Source of the DNA: Paenibacillus pabuli
Lineage (GTDB): Bacteria; Bacillota; Bacilli; Paenibacillales; Paenibacillaceae
Direction of reading: 5' to 3'
DNA: 64,000 bases
Assembly (NCBI RefSeq): GCF_023101145.1
Contig: NZ_CP073714.1
Location: 5,022,001-5,086,000 of the forward strand
In this document: one piece after another, positions 16,347 through 25,148 of the stretch
How positions within the stretch are numbered: the first letter of the stretch is position 1
Layout: each line of letters opens with the position of its first letter
The notes under the pieces: generated by a model
Database searches by the model: none
What the model saw: the letters and a program-made list of their open reading frames with translations, nothing else
Told to the model about the DNA's origin: nothing
Position numbers and translations under genes: made by a program

Positions 16347-17480
16347 TTACTTTTTACTTGCAGCCGTTTCCTGAATAATAGCCACAACCACTTCAGATAG
16401 TTTCACAATATCCTCGGCGCGGATGCGTTCTTTCGTCGTATGGATGTCCTCATAGCCTACAGCCAGGTTGACCGTAGGTATGTTAAACCCATTGAAGATG
16501 TTGGCATCACTGCCACCACCGGATGCAAACGTGCTGGTCTCCAGCCCCAAGCTGCGAATGGCACGCTGTGCAAGCTGCACAACCTCGTGTTCATCATGGA
16601 AGCCAAAAGCAGGATATAGGATCTCACTGCGGAATTCAGCGGTTGCACCAAATTTGCGGCATGTCGTTTCCAGAGCTTCACGCATCTGAGCCACTTGCAG
16701 TTCTACCTTTTCCTGTACAATGCTGCGGGCCTCAGCCTCAATCTGTACAAAATCGCAGACGACGTTCAGTGCTGAACCGCCCTGGAATTTGCCGATGTTC
16801 GCCGTAGTCTCATCATCAATTCGTCCCAGCTTCATCGCTGCAATCGCTTTGGCTGCCACCTGGATGGCACTGACGCCGTCTTCCGGATTCACGCCCGCAT
16901 GTGCGGATTTTCCATAGATTTTCATCTGAATTTCAGCTCGGGCCGGTGCAGCCACACAGATTGTACCCACGGCCCCATTGGAATCCAGGGCATAACCGAA
17001 CTCGGCTTCAATATCCTTCGGATTCATTGCACGTGCACCAACCAACCCCGACTCTTCACCTACGGTAATTACGAATTGAATTTTTCCATGTGGAAGGTTG
17101 TTCTCTTGAATAGCTCGAATCGCTTCAAACAAAGCCGCAATGCCCGCCTTGTCATCTGCACCCAGAATCGTTGTGCCGTCGCTGCGAATCCAACCGTCTT
17201 CACCCAGCTCAGGTTTAATTCCTTGTCCAGGCGTTACGGTATCCATATGACATGTGAAAAAGATGGGCGCCACTTCTTCCGCACCCTCGGCTTCCCAGGT
17301 AATGACGAGATTACCCGCTCCATGTCCAGTTTTCTCCATCGTGTCGTCCTCATATACGCTGAGGCCCAGCTGAGTAAACTGTTCTTTCAGCACTTTTGAT
17401 ATATTTTGTTCATGGGTTGTTTCACTATCAATCTGCACCAGTTCCATAAACTGTTCAATAACACGCTGCTGTTTTATCAT
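16347..17480 (-). CDS. M20-family PepT-like metallopeptidase (YqjE-like)
   Basis: Zinc-dependent amino-/tripeptidase family; true substrate unknown. 377 aa. 'CHMDTVTPG' and 'GADDKAGIA' hold metal ligands; 'GEESGLVGAR' contains the catalytic Glu; the lid domain contains 'GKSAHAGVNPEDG'; 'GGGSDANIFN' and 'DIHTTKE' follow. Resembles B. subtilis YqjE. prli42 is divergent upstream and mciZ convergent downstream. Confidence 0.88.
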   Translation of the reverse strand: MIKQQRVIEQFMELVQIDSETTHEQNISKVLKEQFTQLGLSVYEDDTMEKTGHGAGNLVITWEAEGAEEVAPIFFTCHMDTVTPGQGIKPELGEDGWIRSDGTTILGADDKAGIAALFEAIRAIQENNLPHGKIQFVITVGEESGLVGARAMNPKDIEAEFGYALDSNGAVGTICVAAPARAEIQMKIYGKSAHAGVNPEDGVSAIQVAAKAIAAMKLGRIDDETTANIGKFQGGSALNVVCDFVQIEAEARSIVQEKVELQVAQMREALETTCRKFGATAEFRSEILYPAFGFHDEHEVVQLAQRAIRSLGLETSTFASGGGSDANIFNGFNIPTVNLAVGYEDIHTTKERIRAEDIVKLSEVVVAIIQETAASKK

Positions 17481-17562
17481 AAGACTTTCCTACCTTTCGT
17501 CGATACGGTACAATACATTTACTATGGTCTATTTATTCTTTACTGAAAGGAGTTCTCTCATC

Positions 17563-17664
17563 ATGCAAAAAAAGAAATGGTTCCGTATCATTATCTATCT
17601 CATGCTGCTCGCCATGATTGGGTCCACCCTTTTCATTGCGCTCGAACCTTTATTGTTCGGTTAG
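17563..17664 (+). CDS. Small membrane protein Prli42-like (stressosome-associated)
   Basis: 33 aa: basic N-terminus 'MQKKKWFR' then a single membrane helix and 'EPLLFG'. AAAGGAG lies 11 nt before the ATG. Size, basic-then-hydrophobic pattern and position next to a yqjE-like gene fit the Prli42 family, which tethers the stressosome to the membrane in Listeria. Sequence is too short for certainty. Confidence 0.7.
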   Translation: MQKKKWFRIIIYLMLLAMIGSTLFIALEPLLFG

Positions 17665-17669
17665 AACCT

Positions 17670-17711
17670 GAAGCCTTTTGACTGTCTGATTTACAGACGG
17701 GAAAGGGCTTC
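17670..17711 (+). terminator. Terminator of the Prli42-like gene
   Basis: GAAGCCTTTT...GACTGTCTG pairs with CAGACGGGAAAGGGCTTC, followed by CTTTTTCT. It overlaps the last codons of convergent lipB. Confidence 0.7.
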
Positions 17712-18398
17712 TTTTTCTGTAATCCAGGTAATCTCATATGGGAAAATTCGGTTAAAGTATGGAACGATATCCTGTGCAACCTGTTCAACACCGTAGGTTT
17801 TGCCTGTAATATCCTCCAACGAGGTCACACCATACTGCTCAATCCCGCAAGGCACAATCCCTTGAAAGCCTGCGTGCTGAATGCCCGAGGTGATATTAAA
17901 AGCAAATCCATGACTCGTCACGAAGCCGCGCCGGTGTTTACAGCGATTGAACTTTACACCGATGGCGGCAATTTTCAAATCTCCGATCCACACTCCTGTG
18001 TAAGCCTCTTTACGTCCCGCTTCAACACCCTGATCAGCCAGATAATCAATAATCATCTGCTCTAGACAACGTAAATAGCCATGTAAATCCAAGGCTTCAT
18101 CCCGCCCAAGAACAAGTAACGGGTAACCTACCAGCTGACCAGGACCATGATAAGTAATATCACCGCCACGGTCAATTTGAAACAAGGAGATGCCTTGCTC
18201 CCGCAGTTCGTCTTCACTGAGAAGCAGGTGCTCCGGGTGATTCTGTGAACCGATCGTATACGTCGGCGGATGCTGGAGCAAGAGCATCTGTTCCGCTCCT
18301 TCTCCCTCATCCAGTTGCTGCACAATCGCTTTCTGGCGGTTCCAAGCCTCTTCATAATCAAGCATCGGTATGTACACAACATCCAGCGGCTTGCTCAT
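17691..18398 (-). CDS. lipB: Octanoyltransferase
   Basis: Transfers octanoyl from acyl carrier protein to lipoyl domains, the first step of lipoate biosynthesis. 235 aa. The catalytic pair is seen as Lys in 'GDLKIAAIGVK' and Cys in 'IVPCGI'; 'RGGDITYHGPGQLVGY' is the signature. GGGGG about 5 nt upstream supports the ATG at 18398; the longer frame is unlikely. Its place just after the branched-chain dehydrogenase operon, whose E2 needs lipoylation, is functionally sensible. Confidence 0.94.
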   Translation of the reverse strand: MSKPLDVVYIPMLDYEEAWNRQKAIVQQLDEGEGAEQMLLLQHPPTYTIGSQNHPEHLLLSEDELREQGISLFQIDRGGDITYHGPGQLVGYPLLVLGRDEALDLHGYLRCLEQMIIDYLADQGVEAGRKEAYTGVWIGDLKIAAIGVKFNRCKHRRGFVTSHGFAFNITSGIQHAGFQGIVPCGIEQYGVTSLEDITGKTYGVEQVAQDIVPYFNRIFPYEITWITEKEALSRL

Positions 18399-18459
18399 GA
18401 TTCCCCCACACCCTTCTGTTTCAATGTTCATTGCATGATGAGCATTCATTGAAGAAAAC

Positions 18460-18496
18460 GGGAAAAGTGCACGGCCATTGGCACATACACTTTCCC
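18460..18496 (-). terminator. Probable terminator of the bkd operon
   Basis: GGGAAAGTG and CAC-TTTTCCC type arms, followed on the minus strand by GTTTTCTTC. Located between bkdB and lipB, so lipB probably has separate transcription or partial readthrough. Confidence 0.5.
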
Positions 18497-18560
18497 ATGA
18501 TCCAACTATTCAGCGCTTGGCATCATTAGTAACTGATTGAAATGATGCACAAACTCACAC

Positions 18561-20012
18561 TTAATACACTTTCGTTTCCATCGTGTATCCTTCAAGATTT
18601 TCTTTTACACGTTGCAGGAAACGTCCGCAGATGACCCCATCGAGAATACGATGATCCAGGGAAAGACAAAGATTCGCCATGGAACGGACAGCAATCATGT
18701 CATTGATGACAACTGGTTTCTTGACGATCGACTCAAAAGTAAGAATTGCCGCCTGCGGGTAATTAATAATAGGCTGCGACAGAATTGAACCAAATGAACC
18801 CGTATTGTTAACCGTGAATGTACCGCCTTGCATATGATCCAGCTTCAGAGTACCTTCACGTGTTTTACGCGCCAGATCATCAATTTCGCGAGCCAGTCCA
18901 GCGATATTGCGCTGATCCGCTTGTTTGATAACGGGTGTCAGTACAGAGTCTTCTGTACCCACCGCCATGGACAGATTGATATCCCGTTTGACAATAATTT
19001 TATCGACAGCCCAGACGGAGTTCATGATTGGGTAGTCTTTAATAGCATTGACAACACCCTTCATCATGAAAGACAGATACGTCAAGTTAATGCCTTCCTT
19101 GCGCTTGAACTCATCCTTGAGTTTGTTGCGCAGCATCACCAGATTCGTCACGTCCACTTCGATCATGGTCCACGCGTGTGGGATTTCCGATACGCTTTGA
19201 CGCATATTACGAGCAATGGCATTGCGAACAGGAGTAACGTCGATGAAGTATTCGGCTCTTCCCTGTCCGCCGCCCTCTACTTCGATTTGCGGGATTTTCG
19301 GACTTTCGGTCAGATGTATGCCGGAATGTCTTACAGGAACGCCTGCGTCAGCTGCTGGAACGGTTTCTCCCGCAGATGCGCCCAAGTCTGCATTTCCCCG
19401 ATTCAATCCGCTGAAAGGAGAACCTGAAGGCACTCCCGAGGAGGCATGCTGTCCTGCTACATTAGAAGACTGTGCAGACGCTGCACCCATGTTGCCTCCC
19501 TGTGCAATCACAGCGAGTACATCCTTGCGTGTAATCCGGCCACCTGCTCCAGTGCCTTGAATGCTCTGCAAGTTCAGACCATGTTCGGCTGCCAGCGACT
19601 GAACCGCAGGGGAATAACGGTTACGCATCGGCTGATTGGGGTCATGGCTTGCTGTTCTCCCTGCACCAGCAGGTACGTAATTTGCACTTTGTTGCATGTG
19701 AACTTGATCACCATTTTGTTGCTGCGAAGCTTGTGTCTCTTGCCCTGTTACTTCTTCGCCGGAAGCGGCTACCTGCATGCGGCAAATCGCTTCACCAACG
19801 GCAATAGTCGTACCTTCTTCGGCCAACAGGTCACCCATAATTCCATCAACAGTTGATGGAATCTCTGCGTTAACTTTATCCGTAATCACTTCACAGATCG
19901 GTTCGTATTGTTCAACCCGGTCGCCCGGTTTCTTCAACCATTTGGCAATGGTAGCCGAGACCAGCGATTCCGCCAGCTGCGGCATAATGACCTCGATCCA
20001 TTTCATACTCAT
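18561..20012 (-). CDS. bkdB: Branched-chain 2-oxoacid dehydrogenase E2 (dihydrolipoyl acyltransferase)
   Basis: Core acyltransferase of the branched-chain complex that yields isobutyryl-, isovaleryl- and 2-methylbutyryl-CoA, primers for iso/anteiso fatty acids. 483 aa. Lipoyl domain residues 1-80 with the modified lysine in 'TDKVN' (Lys46); a Q/S/G-rich linker; peripheral-subunit-binding domain around 'RYSPAVQSLAAEHGLNL'; catalytic domain ending with 'HRILDG' (His and Asp). One linker follows the binding domain and is long and low-complexity. Last gene of lpdV-bkdAA-bkdAB-bkdB. Confidence 0.93.
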   Translation of the reverse strand: MSMKWIEVIMPQLAESLVSATIAKWLKKPGDRVEQYEPICEVITDKVNAEIPSTVDGIMGDLLAEEGTTIAVGEAICRMQVAASGEEVTGQETQASQQQNGDQVHMQQSANYVPAGAGRTASHDPNQPMRNRYSPAVQSLAAEHGLNLQSIQGTGAGGRITRKDVLAVIAQGGNMGAASAQSSNVAGQHASSGVPSGSPFSGLNRGNADLGASAGETVPAADAGVPVRHSGIHLTESPKIPQIEVEGGGQGRAEYFIDVTPVRNAIARNMRQSVSEIPHAWTMIEVDVTNLVMLRNKLKDEFKRKEGINLTYLSFMMKGVVNAIKDYPIMNSVWAVDKIIVKRDINLSMAVGTEDSVLTPVIKQADQRNIAGLAREIDDLARKTREGTLKLDHMQGGTFTVNNTGSFGSILSQPIINYPQAAILTFESIVKKPVVINDMIAVRSMANLCLSLDHRILDGVICGRFLQRVKENLEGYTMETKVY

Positions 20013-20060
20013 TGGTTATATCACTCCAAACTTTGCTTTTAAACTATCTCACTACACGAA

Positions 20061-21047
20061 TTAGTACTCGGCGAGCGCTCGCATCGCTTCCTTGGCTTTG
20101 TCCTTGCTCAACATATAAAATTTCTCCAATGTCGGGCTAATCGGCATTGCCGGTACATCTGGTCCGCAGAGACGCTGAATCGGCGCATCCAGTTCGAACA
20201 GACATTCTTCACTGATGATAGCCGCCACTTCGGCTCCTACACCACCGGTTTTATTGTCTTCATGCACAATCAGCACTTTACCTGTCAGACGCGCGGATGC
20301 AATGATGGCATCGCGATCCAGTGGCTGCAATGTGCGCAGATCCAGCACGTGGGCAGTAATGCCTTCCTCACGCTCCAGCTCCTCGGCAGCCTGCATGACA
20401 AAATGAAGCGGCTGGCTATAACCGATAACCGTAATATCTGCTCCTTCGCGAAGCACGTTGGCTTTACCGATTGGAACGATGTAATCATCCTCTGGCACAT
20501 CTTCCTTGATCAGCTTGTAACATTTTTTATTTTCAAAAAAGAGAACCGGGTCCGGGTCGCGAATGGCTGCTTTGAGTAGTCCTTTTGCATCGTATGCTGA
20601 GTATGGAGCTATAATTTTCAGACCTGGTGTGCCAAAAAAGATGGATTCCGGACATTGGGAGTGATACAGCCCACCGAAAATACCGCCGCCAATCGGCGCA
20701 CGAATAACGATTGGGCAACTCCAGTCATTGTTGGAGCGATAGCGAATCTTGGCTGCTTCACTAATAATCTGATTCGTTGCAGGCAGCATGAAATCCGAAT
20801 ATTGCATCTCCGCAATTGGTTTCATACCGTACATTGCAGCACCAATGGCTACACCTGCAATGGCTGATTCGGACAAAGGTGTGTCCATGACACGCATTTC
20901 GCCGAACTGATCCTGCAACCCTTTGGTTGTCGTGAACACGCCGCCTTTGAGACCTACGTCCTCACCAAGGATAAAGACATTTTCATCCCGCTCCATCTCT
21001 TCTTTCATCGCGAGACGGATTGCATCAATATATTCCATAACCGCCAT
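20061..21047 (-). CDS. bkdAB: Branched-chain 2-oxoacid dehydrogenase E1 beta
   Basis: Beta subunit of the thiamine-diphosphate E1 component. 328 aa. 'FILGEDVGLKGGVF', 'RVMDTPLSESAIAGVAIGAA' and 'APIGGGIFGGLYHSQCPES' are family motifs that include the catalytic Glu and His region. Starts 2 nt after the bkdAA stop, so the alpha2beta2 subunits are made together. Confidence 0.94.
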   Translation of the reverse strand: MAVMEYIDAIRLAMKEEMERDENVFILGEDVGLKGGVFTTTKGLQDQFGEMRVMDTPLSESAIAGVAIGAAMYGMKPIAEMQYSDFMLPATNQIISEAAKIRYRSNNDWSCPIVIRAPIGGGIFGGLYHSQCPESIFFGTPGLKIIAPYSAYDAKGLLKAAIRDPDPVLFFENKKCYKLIKEDVPEDDYIVPIGKANVLREGADITVIGYSQPLHFVMQAAEELEREEGITAHVLDLRTLQPLDRDAIIASARLTGKVLIVHEDNKTGGVGAEVAAIISEECLFELDAPIQRLCGPDVPAMPISPTLEKFYMLSKDKAKEAMRALAEY

Positions 21048-21049
21048 GA

Positions 21050-22078
21050 TTACCGTCCCCCTTCTTCGCTGTCCGCATAAACGTGCGTCAGAGTGTCCTC
21101 AGGTTTTGGATATGGCGCGTTGTCTGCGTATTCAGTTGCTTCTTTCATTTCCAGTGCAAGCTGGGAAGCCAGATCCGCATCCCGGGCTTCATCCCAGATG
21201 CCGCAATCGATCAGATAGTTCTTCATGCGAAGCACGCCGTCCTTCTTCCAGTTCTCTTCAACCTCTTCCTTGGTCCGGTATGCCAGATCATTGTCGGAAG
21301 TGGAGTGTGGAGACAAACGATACATCATTGCTTCAATAAGTGTAGGTCCTTCACCAGCAATTGCGCGGCGACGAGCTTCTTTGACTGCACCGTAAACTTC
21401 CAGCGCATCGTTTCCATCCACACGAAGTCCGGGGAACCCGTACCCAAGTGCACGATCCGATATTTTGCCGCTAAGCTGCTTGTGGACTGGAACCGAGATG
21501 GCATACTGATTGTTCTCACACATAATGATCACAGGAAGTTTATGAACACCTGCGAAATTGGCACCTTCGTGGAAGTCGCCCTGGTTGCTTGACCCTTCGC
21601 CAAAAGTTACAAAAGAAACGAATTCTTTTTTCTTCATTTTGGCAGCAAGTGCAAACCCTACAGCGTGCGGAACCTGTGTAGTAACCGGGCTGGATCCCGT
21701 TACGATCCGCAGCTTTTTATGACCGAAGTGACCTGGCATTTGACGCCCGCCACTATTTGGATCTTCCGCCTTTGCAAAAGCAGACAGCATCAGCTCACGT
21801 GGAGTCATGCCGACCGCCAGTACAAACCCATAATCGCGGTAATACGGTAAATAATAATCGTGGTCCCGGTCCAGACCAAAAGCAGCGCCTACTTGCGCAG
21901 CTTCCTGTCCTACACCGGATACGTGAAAGTTAATTTTGCCGGCCCGCTGCAAGAGCAGGCAACGCTCGTCAAACTTGCGTGCAAGCAGCATGTATTTGTA
22001 CATATCCAATACTTCACCATCGCTAAGTCCCAACTGTTTATGCCGATGGACCGCGTCTGCAGTACCTTTTGAACTCAT
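21050..22078 (-). CDS. bkdAA: Branched-chain 2-oxoacid dehydrogenase E1 alpha
   Basis: Alpha subunit of E1; decarboxylates branched-chain 2-oxoacids with thiamine diphosphate. 342 aa. The ThDP motif runs from 'FGEGSSNQGDFHEGANFA' to 'CENNQYAIS'; the phosphorylation-loop region 'RLSPHSTSDND' is typical. AAAAGGAGGT precedes the ATG. The order lpdV-AA-AB-B is as in Bacillus, but ptb, bcd and buk are missing. Confidence 0.94.
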   Translation of the reverse strand: MSSKGTADAVHRHKQLGLSDGEVLDMYKYMLLARKFDERCLLLQRAGKINFHVSGVGQEAAQVGAAFGLDRDHDYYLPYYRDYGFVLAVGMTPRELMLSAFAKAEDPNSGGRQMPGHFGHKKLRIVTGSSPVTTQVPHAVGFALAAKMKKKEFVSFVTFGEGSSNQGDFHEGANFAGVHKLPVIIMCENNQYAISVPVHKQLSGKISDRALGYGFPGLRVDGNDALEVYGAVKEARRRAIAGEGPTLIEAMMYRLSPHSTSDNDLAYRTKEEVEENWKKDGVLRMKNYLIDCGIWDEARDADLASQLALEMKEATEYADNAPYPKPEDTLTHVYADSEEGGR

Positions 22079-22217
22079 ATGAGGTACCTCCTTTTAATCA
22101 GAGCCTGTGCCATTCTTACTACCCGATCTTATAACCTGGTACTAAGACTTGGCTTAACCTTATTATAATCCCTTTTGCCCAAAAAAGGAAAGGCCCTTTC
22201 TCATAAGCCTGTCCGGC

Positions 22218-23642
22218 TCACATTCCAATCGATTTTCCGTCTACTGCCAACATGGCTTCACCCATGATTTCCGATAAAGAAGGATGAGGATGAATCGTCT
22301 GTCCCACTTCCCAAGGTGTGGCATCCAGCATCTGAGCCAGAGAGGCCTCAGCGATCAGTTCCGTCACATGGGTACCGATCATATGTACACCCAATATATC
22401 ATTCGTCTTGGCATCAGCGATTACCTTCACGAATCCATCCCGACTACCATGAACCAAAGATTTTCCAATCGCCTGGAACGGAAACTTGCCTGTCTTCACT
22501 TCATGTCCACGCTCTTTGGCCTCACACTCCGTGAATCCGATACTCGCTGCTTCCGGACGAGTATAGACACAGCGCGGGATTCGATGTGATTCGACGGCAT
22601 GTACCGTTTCACCCGCCAGATGATTCACTGCCAGAATACCTTCATGACTCGCCGCATGCGCCAGCTGTAATCCGCCGATAACATCGCCGATTGCATAAAT
22701 ATGTCCCTCACCCGTTTGCAGATGTTGATTCACAGCAATAAATCCGCGTTCGAGTTTGATATCCGTATTTTCAAGTCCGATATTTTCGACATTGGCCTGA
22801 CGACCAATCGACACCAGCATCTTGTCCGCTTTCAGTGTCTCTTGCTTCTCATCCCCCAGCTTGACACTAATTTGAACACCGTCTTCCTGTACACTATATG
22901 TCTCTGTCAGAACACTGGCGCCTGTCAGGAAGCGAACACCGCGTTTACCGAGCAATCTCTGCATTTCTTTCGCTACATCCTCATCCTCTGCTGGCAATAC
23001 ATGTGCAGCGGCTTCAACAACTGTAATGTCGACGCCAAAATCATTCAGCATGGAGGCCCATTCAAGGCCAATCACACCGCCGCCAACAATGATCAGGGAT
23101 GCCGGTAATTCATCCATTCGCAAAGCCTCATCACTGCTCATGATGTACCGGCTGTCTGGCTCAAGACCTGGCAGCACCCGTGGTCGAGACCCGGTTGCAA
23201 TAATAAGGTTGGTTGGCACAACCGTATCCATCTCTCCATCTTCGAACTCGACAGCTACTGCACCGCTCTGAGGGGAGAAAATGGAAGGTCCGATCACACG
23301 CCCTTTGGCGTGGACGACCTGAATTTTATTTTTTTTCATTAAATACTGCACACCCTGATGAAGCTGCTCCACAATTGCATCTTTACGCGCCTGAACCTTC
23401 GGAAATACAAGGGTTGCTCCAGCTGTTTCAATCCCGTACATTTCGCTCTCTTGTATCTCAGCGTACACTTCTGCACTACGCAGCAATGCCTTGCTCGGAA
23501 TACAGCCACGATGCAGGCAGGTGCCGCCCAGCTTATCCTTCTCGATAATAACAACCTGTTTTCCTAACTGTGCGGCACGGATGGCAGCAACGTACCCTCC
23601 CGTTCCTCCTCCAAGAATGGCAACATCACATGTAATTGGCAT
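22218..23642 (-). CDS. lpdV: Dihydrolipoyl dehydrogenase (E3)
   Basis: FAD flavoprotein that reoxidises the lipoyl arm of E2 with NAD+. 474 aa. 'GGGTGGYVAA' binds FAD; redox cysteines are Cys42 and Cys47 in 'GGTCLHRGCIPSK'; NAD-binding 'IVGGGVIGLE'; 'AIGDV' second FAD motif; the C-terminal 'HPHPSLSE' holds the catalytic His. First gene of the branched-chain operon. SD GAGGAG 9 nt upstream. Confidence 0.93.
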   Translation of the reverse strand: MPITCDVAILGGGTGGYVAAIRAAQLGKQVVIIEKDKLGGTCLHRGCIPSKALLRSAEVYAEIQESEMYGIETAGATLVFPKVQARKDAIVEQLHQGVQYLMKKNKIQVVHAKGRVIGPSIFSPQSGAVAVEFEDGEMDTVVPTNLIIATGSRPRVLPGLEPDSRYIMSSDEALRMDELPASLIIVGGGVIGLEWASMLNDFGVDITVVEAAAHVLPAEDEDVAKEMQRLLGKRGVRFLTGASVLTETYSVQEDGVQISVKLGDEKQETLKADKMLVSIGRQANVENIGLENTDIKLERGFIAVNQHLQTGEGHIYAIGDVIGGLQLAHAASHEGILAVNHLAGETVHAVESHRIPRCVYTRPEAASIGFTECEAKERGHEVKTGKFPFQAIGKSLVHGSRDGFVKVIADAKTNDILGVHMIGTHVTELIAEASLAQMLDATPWEVGQTIHPHPSLSEIMGEAMLAVDGKSIGM

Positions 23643-23885
23643 CTTTTATGTTCTCCTCTATCCCTATAATTTCAATACAATTCAATATAGTTGTAAGATG
23701 ATGATTCGAATGATTCTCTTTTTCATAGACGTAATCTATATTCCATTGTACTCCCCCTGAGCAATCAACTCAAAATTTGACCCGGAAACGCATGGACAGC
23801 TTCTGGAAACCAAGCTATGATGGAATCAGGTATGACCTGTAAGCGCAACCTTTATTTTACGTCAACCTCAGGCAGAAGGAGTTTA

Positions 23886-24209
23886 ATGGTGATGAATACT
23901 AGACTGATCTTTGCACGATTTGTAGCGATTATTGTTCTGGTCATTCCCGGGTTAATGGCAATGAAGGGTTTTCTAATGATGAAGGATGCCCTTTTCCTGT
24001 ATTATGCCGAGCATGGGAACGAGCAGATCTCCCCAGGTTTTCAATGGCTCTCCTTTGGTGGAGGACTTGTCCTGTTCGCCGCAGGCATGAGTTTTCTGGG
24101 AGGCTGGATTCTGTTCCGTGACCGCAAGCGTAATTATGTAGGACCCCGTTTTCGTTCAAAAAACGCACCCTCAGCCGACAAAGCTGAGACGCCCGGTACG
24201 ACTTCCTGA
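23886..24209 (+). CDS. DUF2627 membrane protein (YqzF-like)
   Basis: 107 aa with two membrane helices ('FARFVAIIVLVIPGLMAM' and 'LSFGGGLVLFAAGMSFLGGWILF') and a basic C-terminal tail 'RDRKRNYVGPRFR'. Fits the DUF2627 family, often found next to the bkd locus; function unknown. AAGGAG 5 nt upstream fixes the ATG at 23886; the longer frame upstream is not credible. Confidence 0.78.
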   Translation: MVMNTRLIFARFVAIIVLVIPGLMAMKGFLMMKDALFLYYAEHGNEQISPGFQWLSFGGGLVLFAAGMSFLGGWILFRDRKRNYVGPRFRSKNAPSADKAETPGTTS

Positions 24210-24222
24210 GTCCGGGCTTTTT
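24190..24222 (+). terminator. Terminator of the DUF2627 gene
   Basis: GCCCGG-loop-CCGGGC followed by five T. The hairpin overlaps the last codons and stop. Confidence 0.75.
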
Positions 24223-24395
24223 GTCATTTTTTCTGGCTCCGCAACATTTCAACATCCGAACCTTACATCTGCCTTTATATACGATACTCGATCAGGTATA
24301 ATTCTTGTTTATTCAACCACGTATTTTGCATAAATTCAGAATTATCATCTTGAATATGCACAATGCCCACTCTTCCATAGACAGGATGGATCAAT

Positions 24396-24743
24396 ATGGT
24401 ATCGTTTATCATTACGCTGAAAAGACTGCTTAAAGGCATTTTTCATGCCTTCAAGGACCAGAAGTTCCTGGCTCTTTTTGTATTGACTGCGGCGACACTT
24501 CTCTCAGGCACGTTATTTTATACCCGTGTTGAAGGCCTTCACTGGATTGATGCACTCTACTTCTGCGCAGTAACTCTAACGACAGTGGGACACCCGGATT
24601 TCGTACCGTCGACCGGATTCGGCAAGGCATTTACGATCATCTATATGTTTGCTGGCATCGGCCTCACCTTCGCCATGATTGCCAGAATTACAGCAGGTAT
24701 TCTTTTTCCCCGCAAATTGCAGACAGAAGAGAACCCGGAGTAG
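24396..24743 (+). CDS. Small two-helix potassium-channel-like protein
   Basis: 115 aa with two membrane helices (about 25-42 and 80-103) around a pore loop, the Ion_trans_2 layout; functional channels would be tetramers. The selectivity filter reads T-T-V-G-H-P-D-F (residues 62-69) where potassium channels have TVGYGD or TVGFGD. No RCK or other regulatory domain. The family call is from topology and the TVG..D pattern; ion selectivity is uncertain because of the filter. Confidence 0.8.
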   Translation: MVSFIITLKRLLKGIFHAFKDQKFLALFVLTAATLLSGTLFYTRVEGLHWIDALYFCAVTLTTVGHPDFVPSTGFGKAFTIIYMFAGIGLTFAMIARITAGILFPRKLQTEENPE

Positions 24744-24751
24744 TCTCCGGG

Positions 24752-24964
24752 TTATTCGTATAATGCATCCCGCAGCTTGGTAGACATGCGTGACTCTTTG
24801 GAAGAGGACTTCAGTATCGTTCTGCGCAACGTCAGATTACTGGCTTGCAGCCGCTCCGCTTCAGCGAACAAGTCTGTAAACAACGCCTGCGCAGCTTCGT
24901 CAAGGACTGACTGTCCTTTCAAACGTTCATATCGCTCCTGTAATTCGGATAATGCTTCACTCAT
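24752..24964 (-). CDS. Small helical protein of unknown function
   Basis: 70 aa, charged and predicted mostly helical/coiled coil ('SELQERYERLKG', 'FAEAERLQASNLTLRR'). No family recognised. AGAGGTG sits 6 nt before the ATG at 24964. It ends 8 nt from the end of the convergent channel gene and is divergent from tdk. Confidence 0.6.
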   Translation of the reverse strand: MSEALSELQERYERLKGQSVLDEAAQALFTDLFAEAERLQASNLTLRRTILKSSSKESRMSTKLRDALYE

Positions 24965-25148
24965 CGTTAACACCTCTTTTCAATCGCTACTGGTTCATGC
25001 ACTGCACTATCGTAACCAACAGCTTAACAATCCATATAGTAACACAAAGCTGCTCAGATTAGTTCTGGCTCTTACTAAAGATTTTGTGGTACTCTGTAAT
25101 GGTCGCTTTTTTTTGTTGAATCCCGTATGTGAGAGGAGTAGCAGAACT

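Noticed and set aside
18828..19427. 199-codon plus-strand frame
   Set aside because: Antisense to bkdB; composition not protein-like.
24777..25148. Long N-terminal extension of tdk
   Set aside because: Overlaps the small minus-strand gene, no ribosome-binding site; GTG at 25149 gives the normal family length.
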